A DNA stretch of 64,000 nucleotides from contig OZ231126.1 in assembly GCA_965153355.1 (NCBI GenBank), positions 13,826,001 through 13,890,000 of the forward strand. The letters are read 5' to 3'. Shown piece by piece: positions 1 to 9,691 of this stretch. The stretch's first letter is position 1. Each line of letters starts with the position of its first letter. The stretch is from Flaccisagitta enflata. Its lineage: Eukaryota; Chaetognatha; Sagittoidea; Aphragmophora. Below the pieces are notes generated by a model, which was given only the letters and a program-made list of their open reading frames with translations, was not told the origin of the DNA and ran no database searches. A program made the translations under genes and the position numbers.

Positions 1-483
1 CACTGATAAGTCATCATGCCGCTACACATCAACGCTCATCAGTGTTCATTTCTTTTTGAATCAATCAGTTAATCAGCTCATCAGTCTTCATTCTGTGTCA
101 CGGCAAACTTCATTGTTCTCTTTCACCTCGGACATCATACTCATTCACTTTAGTTCTTACCATGATCCTACAAAACCTACATTGCATTCTGCATGATAAT
201 CAATCAATTATAGTCCTTCTTGTCATCATGTTCCTCAAAATTTATCATCAATGATGATTCATTATTCTCATGCGACTCTAGGATCATTATGCCTGTTGTC
301 ACTGTTACTTTTACATTATCATCGATCAATCAATCATGTGCATCAAACCCCATCATCCTCGTTTATTTCAATCAGCATCCTGCTAATGTGCAATTCATTT
401 CATGCAAAATCAGGCTACGATATTATTTGAACATTTGGCACCGTTGCCTGAAACCATTCTTGGCCCCTTTTGGCCGATTTTTG
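1..483. other. AT-rich sequence, no gene seen
   Basis: The stretch is rich in TCA/ATCA words (repeated atcatc and caatca strings). No splice-bounded open frame with protein-like composition is visible. The open frame over 220-684 is mostly a translation of the following CT microsatellite. Confidence 0.6.
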
Positions 484-484
484 T

Positions 485-573
<89 letters not shown>

Positions 574-594
574 CTCTCTCTCTCTCTCTCATAT
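484..594. repeat. (CT)n microsatellite
   Basis: Nearly pure CT dinucleotide run, interrupted once by a short T-run near 570. The Ser-Leu and Arg-Glu frames across it are translation artefacts. Confidence 0.97.
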
Positions 595-1423
595 GATATT
601 ATTCTTTACTCGTTTCATTTTGGGGGACAAAACTCATTAAATCTTGTTTTGCAAATTGTTCAGACACCTTGTTTTATTGTTTAATTTCTTTATCGTTGAG
701 TGATTTGGTGAGAAAATACCCTTAAAAACCACATGTGACATAGCTCCAGCAAAATTCGACAAATATAACGATTGAAATTTGAATAATTAGGTTTTTGTGT
801 GCCTTTTTTTACAAATTGTGAATTGAGTACGTTTAATGCTGACTTTACAACCATTTCGCATGGTATTTTATTTAAGTTCAATAATTTAACAGAGAAACAA
901 TTGTTTGCATATGATTGTCTGCAAGTATTTTTTAAAAGTCGTACAACTTTTGCCTAGACTTCTGTTTAGTTTTTCAGCAAAATGATGACTTGATAAGGAA
1001 GTCAGTGGCGATAGTCGGTAGTGTAGTAAAATAAAAGACTTACAGTAGATTATTCACATAACAAAATTAACATTGCATTGACCTTTTTGTGTGTGAATCT
1101 GGTTTTTTTAGTCCCTTGGGAAAATGGTCACAGATCTTTCTTGTCTTCCTTTGCAACTTTGCTCATAAAACAATTGTTTTTTTTTCATTGATGGTTTCCA
1201 TTTTATCGTTGATTACTTATCCCATTTACCTGAAAGGATAGACTCTGACAGGCAGAAAGTTATCGTAGTTCTTTTGTCTCGGTAGCTAACGTTTAGCTGC
1301 TGGCCAATAACTATGTCATCATCTTAAATTTCATGAATTGATAGTTGAGGTAGAAAGAATGTGTCTAGGGCAGGGATGGGATTTGTGACTAGGAATTGTG
1401 ACTAGGGTAGCATAGAAAGATCA
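595..1423. other. AT-rich sequence, no gene seen
   Basis: About 830 bases of AT-rich DNA. I see no RNA gene, conserved protein frame or tandem repeat. Confidence 0.55.
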
Positions 1424-1437
1424 TCCTCATCATCATT

Positions 1438-1488
<51 letters not shown>

Positions 1489-1503
1489 GTCATTATCATT
1501 TTG
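1424..1503. repeat. (ATC)n microsatellite
   Basis: Run of ATC/TCA trinucleotides with a few substitutions at both edges. Confidence 0.95.
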
Positions 1504-1726
1504 AAATTCATCATCATCACCTTTATCTGCGACCCTCATTAGATGCAAGCATTTGAACTTTTGCATGAACTTTATCTTAAAACAAGAAGAAGGAAGTTAC
1601 TTTTACATAATGAAGTTTAATTGTTAAAAAATCGTTTAATTAACATATTCAATTTTTCAAAAGATTAATAGTTGAGTTCGTGATTGCAATTTCTTGGAGT
1701 CAGAAAAAGTGGATAGGCTAACCCAG

Positions 1727-2233
1727 TCGGGTGTGTCCATATGCAAAAGTATTTTGATCAGATGGTCATCATCAGAGATTGTTGGGACATTAATTTTACC
1801 GTTTTTCTTTTTCAAAATTTCATTCATCTTCTATTTTTTTCTAAATCCCCATTTAGCCCCTAATTTATATATTGTAGTGCAGCTGGTTTTGCACCTGGAT
1901 TATTGATAACAAGGAAAAGAATCAAAACACATTGGTTCTTTTATTCTTTATACTATAAAAAATTAGTCAAAATCTTCTGCTTTTATACAAGATGATTTAG
2001 TAATAGAAAAAACATAATTATCAGAATGATTCATAAGTCCCATTTTCAACAAAACTAGGTGCATTTGCTAAAAGTATAAATATTTTTAACAATCTTTACA
2101 TGCGCTTAAAAAAAACGGAAGATGATTGAAATTAAAAAAAATAAAAACGGTAAGTGTCATGTAATTAGTGTCTTAATACACCCTGATGATGATGAGCTGA
2201 TTAAAAAGAGCTTTTGCATATTGACACACCTGA
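1727..2233. mobile_element. Inverted-repeat element with 9-bp target duplication (copy 1)
   Basis: The left end reads TCGGGTGTGTCCATATGCAA and the right end is its near inverted complement, finishing ATTGACACACCTGA. It is flanked on both sides by the same 9 bases, CTAACCCAG (1718-1726 and 2234-2242). A second copy at 26026-26539 has the same ends and a different perfect 9-bp duplication. No transposase frame is present in the 507 bp, so it is non-autonomous. Nine-base duplications are typical of Mutator-like elements; that assignment is inference. Confidence 0.85.
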
Positions 2234-2242
2234 CTAACCCAG

Positions 2243-2590
2243 AGATAGCCTGAATAACACGGCACTAGATACTAAAAGGAACACTGCGACTCAAAGCTAT
2301 AATCAATATTCTTAGCACAAATTCGCTCAATGAAAAAGACTGCATGCTAATGGTGCATTGAGATCTCCATGTGCTCTAGCGGGCCATGCTAGTAATGAAA
2401 AGTAAAATAAGTTGTGCCAGAAGCTTTCTGGCAGTGGACTCCAGCAAACTGGGTAAAACTATAATCGTTGCCATGGGAGTTAGTACTCAGTTGACAAAAA
2501 GCTATGATTTTGAGTGTTTTTGTCACAACTGCTGTCAGAGAGTAACTGACGTGGCCTTGCGTCACTTAATGCCATTGCCTAAAATGTTTC
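2243..2590. other. Unannotated sequence between repeats
   Basis: Unique-looking sequence with a short open frame (2386-2598) that lacks recognisable domains and ends in the following TTG-rich tract. No gene is supported. Confidence 0.5.
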
Positions 2591-2594
2591 GTGC

Positions 2595-2998
2595 CTAAAA
2601 TGTTGTTTGTTGTTGTTGTCTTTGTTGTCGTTGTTGTTGTTTTGGTTGTTGTTGAAGTTGTTGCTGTTGTTTTCTTGTTCTTGTCATTATTGTTGTTGTT
2701 TTTGTTGAAGTTGTTGTTTTTTAAGTTGTTGCTGTTGTTTTCTAGTTATTGCTGTTGTTTTTGTTCTAGTTGTTAGTGTCGTTGGTTTTGTCCTTGTTGA
2801 TGTTTACTTATTTGCTGTTGTTCTCATTTCTTTCTTCCTATGACCTCGTTGTTGTTGTTGTTGTTGTTGTTGATCTTGTCCTAGTTGATGATTTCTTTTT
2901 TGTTGCTGTTATCTTTTCCTTTTTTTGTCCTCATTGCTGTTGTTATTGTTGTTGTCGATTTTGTCCTAGTTGATGTTTTCTTATTTGTTGTTATTTTT
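2595..2998. repeat. Imperfect (GTT)n-rich tract
   Basis: About 400 bases dominated by TTG/GTT trinucleotides with CTT and CCT interruptions. All the valine/leucine-rich frames here are low-complexity shadows. It runs directly into the T-run where the first hairpin-capped repeat begins. Confidence 0.9.
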
Positions 2999-3140
2999 AG
3001 TCGCGGACACGCGACTCTACACCTTGCCGTGTCGATCGGTCCATCGGTCCGTCCGAAATATCTTTGAATGGCAATCGGTTTTAGCATTACTGCTCCTGCC
3101 CAACCGTCCGCGACTGTATTGCCGTGTATCCGGCCTTGTT
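2999..3140 (+). mobile_element. Hairpin-capped repeat HCR-1 (GTCGCG class)
   Basis: Follows a T-run. The hairpin is GTCGCG (3000-3005), loop GACA, CGCGAC (3010-3015), then CTCTACACC, a GGTCCGTCC-rich middle, CTGCCCAACCGTC, a further CGCGAC at 3109-3114, and the end CCGTGTATCCGGCCTTGTT. At least a dozen related copies lie in this window. No coding capacity. Confidence 0.8.
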
Positions 3141-3148
3141 TCCTTTTT

Positions 3149-3307
3149 AGTTGCGGACACGCTACTCTATAAGAGGCTTTTTCCGTACGCCGGTCCGTCG
3201 GTCCGTCCGTCCGTCCGTCCGTAATGATCGAATCAAAAAGTGGGAAAACGCGCATTTCCGCCCCTGCCCACCCGTCCGCAACTGGTGGCCGTGTAACCGG
3301 CCTTGTT
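3149..3307 (+). mobile_element. Hairpin-capped repeat HCR-2 (GTTGCG class)
   Basis: Lies 8 bases after HCR-1 in the same direction, again after a T-run. The hairpin is GTTGCG-GACA-CGCTAC with one mismatch, followed by CTCTATAAGAGGC, (GTCC)n, CTGCCCACCCGTC, CGCAAC at 3277-3282 and the end CCGGCCTTGTT. The 3' word matches its own hairpin class rather than that of its neighbour. Confidence 0.8.
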
Positions 3308-3522
3308 TTTGTCCTCGTTGTTGTTGTTGTTGTTTTTCCTTCCGGCATTTGAGAGTTTGAGAGTTGACATTAACCTTTTCTGAGCAGAGTTCTGAGGCCT
3401 AGTTTCTGCGCGTTCAGCCGACTTTCCTCTCTTGCAAATGCACAAAAGCATCATCCCACCCTTTCCTCCTTCCCCTCCCTCTCTCCTCTTTTCACTCTGT
3501 CATTGCGTCTCTATCTTTCTCC

Positions 3523-3609
<87 letters not shown>

Positions 3610-3617
3610 TCTATGTG

Positions 3618-3701
<84 letters not shown>
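3523..3701. repeat. (CT)n microsatellite, left part of the LTR element target
   Basis: Long CT run with TCTGTCT and TATGTG interruptions. The LTR retrotransposon starts directly at its right edge, and the same CT repeat resumes at 9450 directly after the right LTR. The element therefore inserted inside a microsatellite, so the target duplication cannot be read. Confidence 0.95.
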
Positions 3702-3705
<4 letters not shown>

Positions 3706-4199
3706 GGAAATGCGTCTTTTGTTTTTTTGTTTCCATTTTTTGTCGCATGCATTGCCCTTTTTGATTTTTTCCGTCCGTAGTCTTACGGAGTTGATTTTAT
3801 TCTTTATCGATGCTTCGCTGCTGGAAATATGTGCGCGTTTTTTATCATTTTTTTCCTTGTATTTTTATCGTTTTCGCGTCGTTTTATCGTTATTGCATCG
3901 TTTTTATCGTTTTGGTCTCGTATTGTCTCAACTGTGGGGTCATGTATTAATTTTTTCCTTTTTCTTGTTCAATTTAGAGCCTTTTTGTGAGAGGTGTGGT
4001 GGCAAACTTTCATTAATTTATTTTACTTAAACAAAATAGACACATTGGCGGCGATGTAGAATTACAATGGAAGTTCTCATTTTCCACACGCCTCAACATG
4101 CAAATTAGGCAGAAAAAGGACGTGTTCACGCTAAGCTAAATAGACAAGCAATCGCCAAAAGCGTGAACTGGCGGCAGGAAACCATGTCGCAATCTCACA
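3702..4199 (+). repeat. 5' LTR
   Basis: 498 bp, matching 8953-9449 base for base except one extra T. It begins TTTTGGAAATGCG directly after the CT run and ends AATCTCACA. It contains four close TTTATCG words between about 3802 and 3910. No obvious TATA box or AATAAA is seen. The exact first base is ambiguous by one because T is shared with the flanking CT repeat. Confidence 0.93.
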
Positions 4200-4616
4200 G
4201 TAAAATAAATTAAAAAATCGACGCCGTCTTCACTCGTCTATTCGTGTCCCCTGCCCTGACCCGGGATGCTGTCATGCTAAGTGACGGCCTATGGCGCCGG
4301 GGCGCCGGGACGTGATGTCAATGAGAGAATTTACGCGTCGACGAATCGTCCTTTTAACGTCGAGATACATTGTGCTTTCCCCAAGTGCATTTGGCGTTGG
4401 TGGTAGCGAACCTGTTTATTTGCGCGCTAAAAACCGACGGGTGATGCTCAACTGACGCTGAATTTTGACATGGTCGGTGGTAGCGAACCCGGTCCATTTT
4501 TCTGCGAGCTAAAACCGACGGGTGATGCTTAACTGACGCTGAATTTCGACGTAGATTAAGCAAGTGAAAAAGTCCAAGCAAAATGGACTCTAAAAACGTT
4601 ATCGCGCCAGTTTCCA
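4200..4616 (+). other. Retroelement leader
   Basis: Sequence between the 5' LTR and the gag start. A tRNA-complementary primer site would normally abut the LTR, but no clear TGG-starting match is there. The nearest GC-rich candidate is TGGCGCCGGGGCGCC at 4292, about 90 bases in, so I do not call a primer-binding site. The leader contains an imperfect 70-75 bp tandem duplication. Confidence 0.6.
4399..4550 (+). repeat. Two-copy tandem duplication in the leader
   Basis: Copies at 4399-4469 and 4476-4550 each start GGTGGTAGCGAACC and end with CCGACGGGTGATGCT, then ACTGACGCTGAATTT. They differ by several substitutions and a few inserted bases in the first third. The position just before gag makes a packaging or translation-control role conceivable, but nothing in the sequence proves it. 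Confidence 0.85.
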
Positions 4617-6644
4617 ATGGACGCTAGAATGTCTGTTCCGTCGACAACGATGGTTGATAGGGGTGTACACAACACCTCAATTTCGTCTTTGGCATCATAC
4701 TTTGCGGGTTGCCAACATGATCGTATCATCGAGTTGCGCGAGATGCGTGCAAATGTGGTAGCGGCCTTAAATGAGGCTCAAATGGCCTTTAATAACGCGG
4801 CCATCAACCCCGAAGATGAAATGGCAGCGGCAGATTCAGATTTTGCGCGCGACGGCCTTCAAGGAATCGTTTATCGTTACCTCGCCAAAACCAACGACAT
4901 TTCGAAATCAGGCGAGCTTGACGATGCATACGATTTGTGGACGTACACTGCAAATAGCCTGAAAACTGTGCGTAGCAAATGGGCAAAGATGAAATTTTTC
5001 GCAACAGACTTGTACTCCGATAAATTCCCGACAACGGAGGGAATTCTTAAATATTGCCGATGTACCCCCCATAAATTGGGTTTTGATGCGGAAGCGGTTG
5101 ACGAGGCATTGCGACGCATGAGTTGGGACGACCAGAACCGAGGTGAATTAGATGGCGCATTTGAGCAGCGGGATGTTAGGCCGATGCAACATTTCTCTTC
5201 GGAAGAAACAACGCGAGAGCCGGTACACGAGCAGCTTCAACAGCACCATCATCGACAACCTCCGGTGTCTCAACAAGCTCGTCAGCAGCACCATCAGCAG
5301 CAATATCGAATCGAGGGGGATCAGATTGCTAGAACTGCGAATGGTGATGGTGAGATCGTCAGGCAGGTGGGTGGAGATCACGAGCAGTTGGTAGTAGTCG
5401 GTGGTGGTTATCGACATCAGCAACCATCCCAGGAACGTCCGACAGTCACAGATCACCATGAACCTCAGACGACACAAATTCATCACCATCCTTCCAATCC
5501 TCCTCCTCCGCCTCCACTACGTGGTACAATCGTAAAGGAAGACTATGTGCCCCAGCGGCGGTCAGCGTTTGGTGGTGGTTACCAACAACAACCGCCGAGA
5601 CAACAGATGGCTGCAGGGGTCAACGAATCTCAATCTATCGATGAACACCACTTTCATTCTCCTCTTCCTCCTTCATCTCCTTTAACGCGGCGCCAAACGG
5701 GTTCCCATGCGGCACGGCAGGGTTTAGCGCACCAACCCTCAACAGTCTCGCTAGATGGTGCCATTGGGAAATTCATTACAGCATCCCATGCGGACAATTT
5801 CATTAGATGGCGGGAAATTGGTTATAGGAACTTGGAAAAGGCGCGACCAAGAACTCCATACCAGTCATTGACGCCTACAGACTACATTGTCGTGAAACGG
5901 AGATTTCTGGAGGCAGCAAATAACAAGGGAATTACGGAAATGGACATGATTTTGGAGTTACCACATTGGTTTAGTGGCCCTGTATCTGATGTCATCATGA
6001 CGGCGACAATTGGCGTGACAGCAGAAACTGCCGCCTTTGAGTTGGAGCAGTGCTTTAAACGGATGGACACGATATTCCAAGGGGACTCAAGTACGGTTGG
6101 CGCACTGCTTGATGGAATTGCATCCGCTCCTCCAATCGCAGAGCATGATTACAAGGCCCACTTTCTCCTATACGCGGAATTGCTGAAGGCTGAAAAGGTG
6201 GCGATGGTGTGTGGAGAGGAAGAGGTGTGTCATAACGATAACAGACTTCGTCTCATCCTCAATAATCGACTCCCTCATCTCGCCGACAAATTTTGGACGG
6301 AAAACTTTGAATCGGAAATGAGTGGCCGCGGAAGCTATGACTACCGTAATTTGGTAGAGCTGGTGGAGCGATGGGCAATAATTAAAAGGAAATGTGGGCA
6401 AATGCCACCCGACGAACATTTGACGGTGTGTGGGGTGTGTGGCCATCCCCACCCTACCTCCCAGTGCCCCATTTTGATAGAAGTCTCCGTCGACTCAAGA
6501 GTGGACATTTTGTCAAAGCATGAACTCTGCTACTATTGCTTTGTGAAGGGCCACACGGCCAAATACTGCGACAATAAGCCAACGTGTCAAATGTGCGGCC
6601 GAGGCCACGCAACGATCCTTCACGGCCGGAATTTTAATCAATGA
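4617..6644 (+). CDS. gag: BEL/Pao-like Gag polyprotein, 675 aa
   Basis: Structural protein of the retroelement, expected to form the particle and bind its RNA. The N-terminal 200 residues are mixed and mildly acidic. Residues about 200-385 are low-complexity, rich in Gln, His, Pro and Gly. Residues about 390-600 form a more ordered capsid-like part. The C-terminus carries three zinc knuckles: CX2CX3HX4C (605-617), CX2CX4HX4C (638-651) and CX2CX3HX4H (657-669); the last, ending in His, is typical of BEL/Pao. The ATG at 4617 is the first in a frame open to the TGA at 6642; a second Met at codon 5 is an alternative start. In BEL/Pao elements gag and pol usually share one frame, but here a stop ends Gag and pol is absent. 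The element class is well supported; the capsid assignment rests on position only. Confidence 0.88.
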   Translation: MDARMSVPSTTMVDRGVHNTSISSLASYFAGCQHDRIIELREMRANVVAALNEAQMAFNNAAINPEDEMAAADSDFARDGLQGIVYRYLAKTNDISKSGELDDAYDLWTYTANSLKTVRSKWAKMKFFATDLYSDKFPTTEGILKYCRCTPHKLGFDAEAVDEALRRMSWDDQNRGELDGAFEQRDVRPMQHFSSEETTREPVHEQLQQHHHRQPPVSQQARQQHHQQQYRIEGDQIARTANGDGEIVRQVGGDHEQLVVVGGGYRHQQPSQERPTVTDHHEPQTTQIHHHPSNPPPPPPLRGTIVKEDYVPQRRSAFGGGYQQQPPRQQMAAGVNESQSIDEHHFHSPLPPSSPLTRRQTGSHAARQGLAHQPSTVSLDGAIGKFITASHADNFIRWREIGYRNLEKARPRTPYQSLTPTDYIVVKRRFLEAANNKGITEMDMILELPHWFSGPVSDVIMTATIGVTAETAAFELEQCFKRMDTIFQGDSSTVGALLDGIASAPPIAEHDYKAHFLLYAELLKAEKVAMVCGEEEVCHNDNRLRLILNNRLPHLADKFWTENFESEMSGRGSYDYRNLVELVERWAIIKRKCGQMPPDEHLTVCGVCGHPHPTSQCPILIEVSVDSRVDILSKHELCYYCFVKGHTAKYCDNKPTCQMCGRGHATILHGRNFNQ

Positions 6645-6906
6645 GTTATTTTACCATCCAATCTACCCTTCTTGCCTCACTTCCGCAAATGCGCCTTCAT
6701 GTCCATACAAGTCACGTGATTGCAAACAGACGCGTCCCCAGCTCCTTGAAGTCTTCCATTTGTCCGGTGGAGGGGCCTTTGACAGCTGGATTTTGGATTT
6801 TGGCGATGGAATGCATTTTTATGTGTTCCATATCGACACTTCTAAAACGGATAAGTCTAATGAAAGAGTGATTGACATTGAGGATTGCTTGACCATGTTG
6901 CACTGA
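6643..6906 (+). pseudogene. Short +1-frame continuation after Gag, 87 codons
   Basis: Shifting +1 at the gag stop gives an uninterrupted frame to the TGA at 6904. Its second half is protein-like (FHLSGGGAFDSWILDFGDG and HFYVFHIDTSKTDKSNERV, separated by a Met). No protease D-S/T-G motif or known domain is visible. It may be the start of a deleted downstream reading frame or chance. Confidence 0.35.
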
Positions 6907-7020
6907 GTCAAATCGTTTCAATGCATAGCCCTTTCTTTTCCCGCCCCTTATCTGTTAGTGTTTTGATAACGTTTTTACGTCCTCTGTTTGCGTGTTTTCT
7001 TTGTATTCACCCAACAGTTG

Positions 7021-7129
7021 CTTCCGGACGGTTTTTTCAATTGCTGGAGGGCGCCCGTGATCACTTCCGGCCCACGCAGGAAGAAAGATGGCGGCACTCG
7101 TCGTCTCGGCTCCTTTCAAAGATGGCGCC
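7021..7129 (+). promoter_or_regulatory. Housekeeping-promoter-like motif cluster (ETS and YY1-type words)
   Basis: CTTCCGG occurs at 7021-7027 and again in CACTTCCGG at 7062-7070; both are reverse complements of the ETS/GABP core CCGGAAG. AAGATGGCGGC (7085-7095), identical to the known vertebrate YY1 consensus, follows, and AAAGATGGCGCC lies at 7118-7129. Such words mark starts of TATA-less genes. Inside an LTR element this suggests a captured host promoter or an internal promoter. No expression evidence is available. Confidence 0.35.
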
Positions 7130-7289
7130 GATCATTCTCCCTTCCTCCGTCTTCTCCTCCTCCTCCTCCTCCACTGGCTACGTCTCTCGACGTTCGATGG
7201 GATTAAAGAAGCAGAGGAATCTCCGAAAGTCGATTTCCACGCTCTTTCTCATCATCATTTTAGGTGATGGGCATTGTTTTGTTTTGCGT

Positions 7290-7620
7290 AGTGTTTTTGT
7301 TCTCTCTCGTTCTGTTTCTCGTTCTGTTTTGTTGTTTCTCTCGCTCTCTTTCTCGTTCTCTTTCTCGTTCTCTTTCTCTTCTCTTCTCTCTCTTCGTTCT
7401 CTTTCTCGTTCTCTCTTCTCTTCTCTTGTTCTCTTTCTCGTTCTCGTTCTCTTTCTCATTCTCTCTCTCGGTCTCTCCTTTTTTTTTCCTTCTCGTTTTT
7501 GCCTCTCTTGTGTTCTTTCGTTCTCTTCCCTGCTCCCTTTGACTCTTTCTCTTCCCTGCTCCGTTTCGCTCTGTCTCCTTTTCTCTTTTGGTTTCTTCTG
7601 TTTTTATCGCTTGTGATTTG
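7290..7620. repeat. Pyrimidine-rich tract (TTCTCGTTCTCTTTC)n
   Basis: About 330 bases almost purely T and C with scattered G, built from degenerate TTCTCGTTCTC words. Frames on both strands are low-complexity shadows (Arg-Glu on minus, Ser-Leu-Phe on plus). Confidence 0.9.
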
Positions 7621-8374
7621 TTACCCAATGGGTAGGGGATAAGGGATGGTTTTGTCGTTTTTTGGCTGCGCCTTTTTATCATTTTTATGCATTATTATTG
7701 TGACATTATTTATTACTGGTCATTGATTGGTATTTTTGGTCAATTTCGTTTTGCGTTTCGCGTTTTTAGCACGTGATTTCGTTGTTCGTTTTGCGTTTGC
7801 GCGTTTTTTATTTCTATCTATTCTTAACGTGACATTTACACGTTGGCTGACTTTAATTATTTATTTTAGGTGTAGTATCTCTTATCATTGCTGGTTTTTA
7901 ATCCCTGATGTATTTCCGGTCATGTTCCCCTGTCTGGAAATACCACAAGGTCCCAAACCCCCCTTCCCCCCCCCCTATCCCCGTCTTAACTAGGTAAATT
8001 CTCCTCAACGCCGGCTCTCTTATGTCTTGTTTTGGCGGCCATTGTGGAATTGACTCTTTCGTGCGGGCGATGAAGTCGATTGTCAATTTGGCAGCAGCCC
8101 ATGTCTACTCAATGATCCCTAGATCTCAACAAAAAGAAGCCTCTTCCACTCCCGAGTGATTATGCTCCCGGACAGCGTCGTGGTTGGGGTACTAACACGT
8201 TTGTTGAGTGGGGGGTGAGGTTTTCAAGGGAAAGATGAAAAGAGGCGTGCGTTGTATTGCCCCTTATTGAGTTCCTCGCCTTCCTGTCTTGTTGGGCGGG
8301 CCCCTGGGCAGGCTACCATTTTTCCCCAGGCGTGGATGTGGCCTGTGTGGTTATGTTTCAGGCCTCATTTGGTC
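7621..8374. other. Retroelement interior without coding frame
   Basis: Between the pyrimidine tract and the pol remnant I find no open frame with recognisable reverse transcriptase, RNase H or integrase motifs. A long C-run lies at about 7967-7976. Confidence 0.6.
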
Positions 8375-8512
8375 GTTAGTCGTTGGTCATATCCCTTGGG
8401 TCGGTCCACTAAGGGCGAGGGTTGGTTCCTGTCTTTTTCTTTCACTGTCCTGGTAGTTGCGCAACAAGGCCCCAAGGCCGCCGTGAAGCTGCTGGTTCAT
8501 CGTCGAGGGTAA
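8375..8512 (+). pseudogene. Decayed C-terminal pol remnant (DUF5641-like)
   Basis: One frame reads VSRWSYPLGR and later LVVAQQGPKAAVKLLVHRRG before a stop. The end of BEL/Pao polyproteins (DUF5641) typically has a RWPLGRV motif about 30 residues before a KG...RPAVKL motif and the stop. The order, spacing and terminal position match, but the middle is not conserved and no integrase lies upstream. I read it as a leftover of a deleted pol. Confidence 0.45.
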
Positions 8513-8952
8513 CGTTGATAATGGCATAAGCTGGAACCGAGCCTAAGGCAGCGGCGCCACCTTGGTCGGTGATTGGGTGCTGGCCCTGTAGACGGTGGGT
8601 GGTGGGTCTTGATGGGGGTAGGGGTGCGTCTCATTAACATACCATCTGAATCGTTATATTAATTTGTCATTGTATTAGCTGTAGTTTAGTCGCCAATTTT
8701 GTCCTTTGGGTAGCATGGTCGAGTGAGGGGACGGGAAGGGGGTGTTTGTCTATTGAGCAAGCTGCAGAGCAGTAGCACCCTTCGTCCCCAGGGGGGGAAT
8801 GCGCGGGTGGTGTGTGCTGTTTTCGTTTGTGTGTCCCCATCCTTACTCGATCTCCCCCAATTTTTCTTTGTTTTTATGCTATCCTTAGATTTTGCCCCCC
8901 TCTCGAAACTTTTTTGGGAAAAAATTTTTTAAATTAAAAAATTGGCCGGGAG
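8513..8952. other. Retroelement 3' untranslated region
   Basis: Non-coding sequence from the pol remnant to the 3' LTR. It ends with an A/T-rich block and GGCCGGGAG just before the LTR; the short purine run GGGAG may be the remains of a polypurine tract. Confidence 0.5.
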
Positions 8953-9447
8953 TTTTGGAAATGCGTCTTTTGTTTTTTGTTTCCATTTTTTGTCGCATGC
9001 ATTGCCCTTTTTGATTTTTTCCGTCCGTAGTCTTACGGAGTTGATTTTATTCTTTATCGATGCTTCGCTGCTGGAAATATGTGCGCGTTTTTTATCATTT
9101 TTTTCCTTGTATTTTTATCGTTTTCGCGTCGTTTTATCGTTATTGCATCGTTTTTATCGTTTTGGTCTCGTATTGTCTCAACTGTGGGGTCATGTATTAA
9201 TTTTTTCCTTTTTCTTGTTCAATTTAGAGCCTTTTTGTGAGAGGTGTGGTGGCAAACTTTCATTAATTTATTTTACTTAAACAAAATAGACACATTGGCG
9301 GCGATGTAGAATTACAATGGAAGTTCTCATTTTCCACACGCCTCAACATGCAAATTAGGCAGAAAAAGGACGTGTTCACGCTAAGCTAAATAGACAAGCA
9401 ATCGCCAAAAGCGTGAACTGGCGGCAGGAAACCATGTCGCAATCTCA

Positions 9448-9449
<2 letters not shown>
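8953..9449 (+). repeat. 3' LTR
   Basis: 497 bp. It matches the 5' LTR except one T fewer near 8971-8978. It ends AATCTCACA and is followed at once by the CT microsatellite. Confidence 0.93.
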
Positions 9450-9490
<41 letters not shown>

Positions 9491-9578
9491 CTCTCTCTCT
9501 CTCTCTCTCTCCGTCTCTCTCTCCCTCCTCTCTCTCTCTCTCTCTCTCTCCGTCTCTCTCTCCGTCTCTCTCTCCGTC

Positions 9579-9626
<48 letters not shown>
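9450..9626. repeat. (CT)n microsatellite, right part of the LTR element target
   Basis: CT run with CCTC and CCGTCT interruptions, continuing the repeat that precedes the 5' LTR at 3701. Confidence 0.95.
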
Positions 9627-9632
<6 letters not shown>

Positions 9633-9691
9633 CTTTGTTTCGTTTCCTTCTGTCTCAATGCATCCATTGTGTTTTCATCTGTGTGTATCTA

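Larger units (their letters stand above)
3702..9449 (+). mobile_element. Non-autonomous BEL/Pao-like LTR retrotransposon
   Basis: Two direct LTRs (3702-4199 and 8953-9449) enclose a 4.75-kb interior with one intact gag-like ORF and no reverse transcriptase, RNase H or integrase frame. I find only one base of difference between the LTRs (T-run length at about 3722-3727), which points to a recent insertion or to assembly collapse. The CX2CX4HX4C and CX2CX3HX4H knuckles at the Gag C-terminus are characteristic of BEL/Pao. A decayed stretch near 8.4 kb resembles the end of a BEL/Pao polyprotein, so the element looks like an internally deleted derivative mobilised in trans. Confidence 0.85.

Noticed and set aside
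2386-2598. 70-codon plus frame as a small gene
   Set aside because: No domain, no splice or promoter context, and it sits between repeats.
4292-4310. Primer-binding site at TGGCGCCGGGGCGCC
   Set aside because: It lies about 90 bases from the LTR end, whereas primer sites normally abut the LTR. The word is also an internally repeated palindrome.
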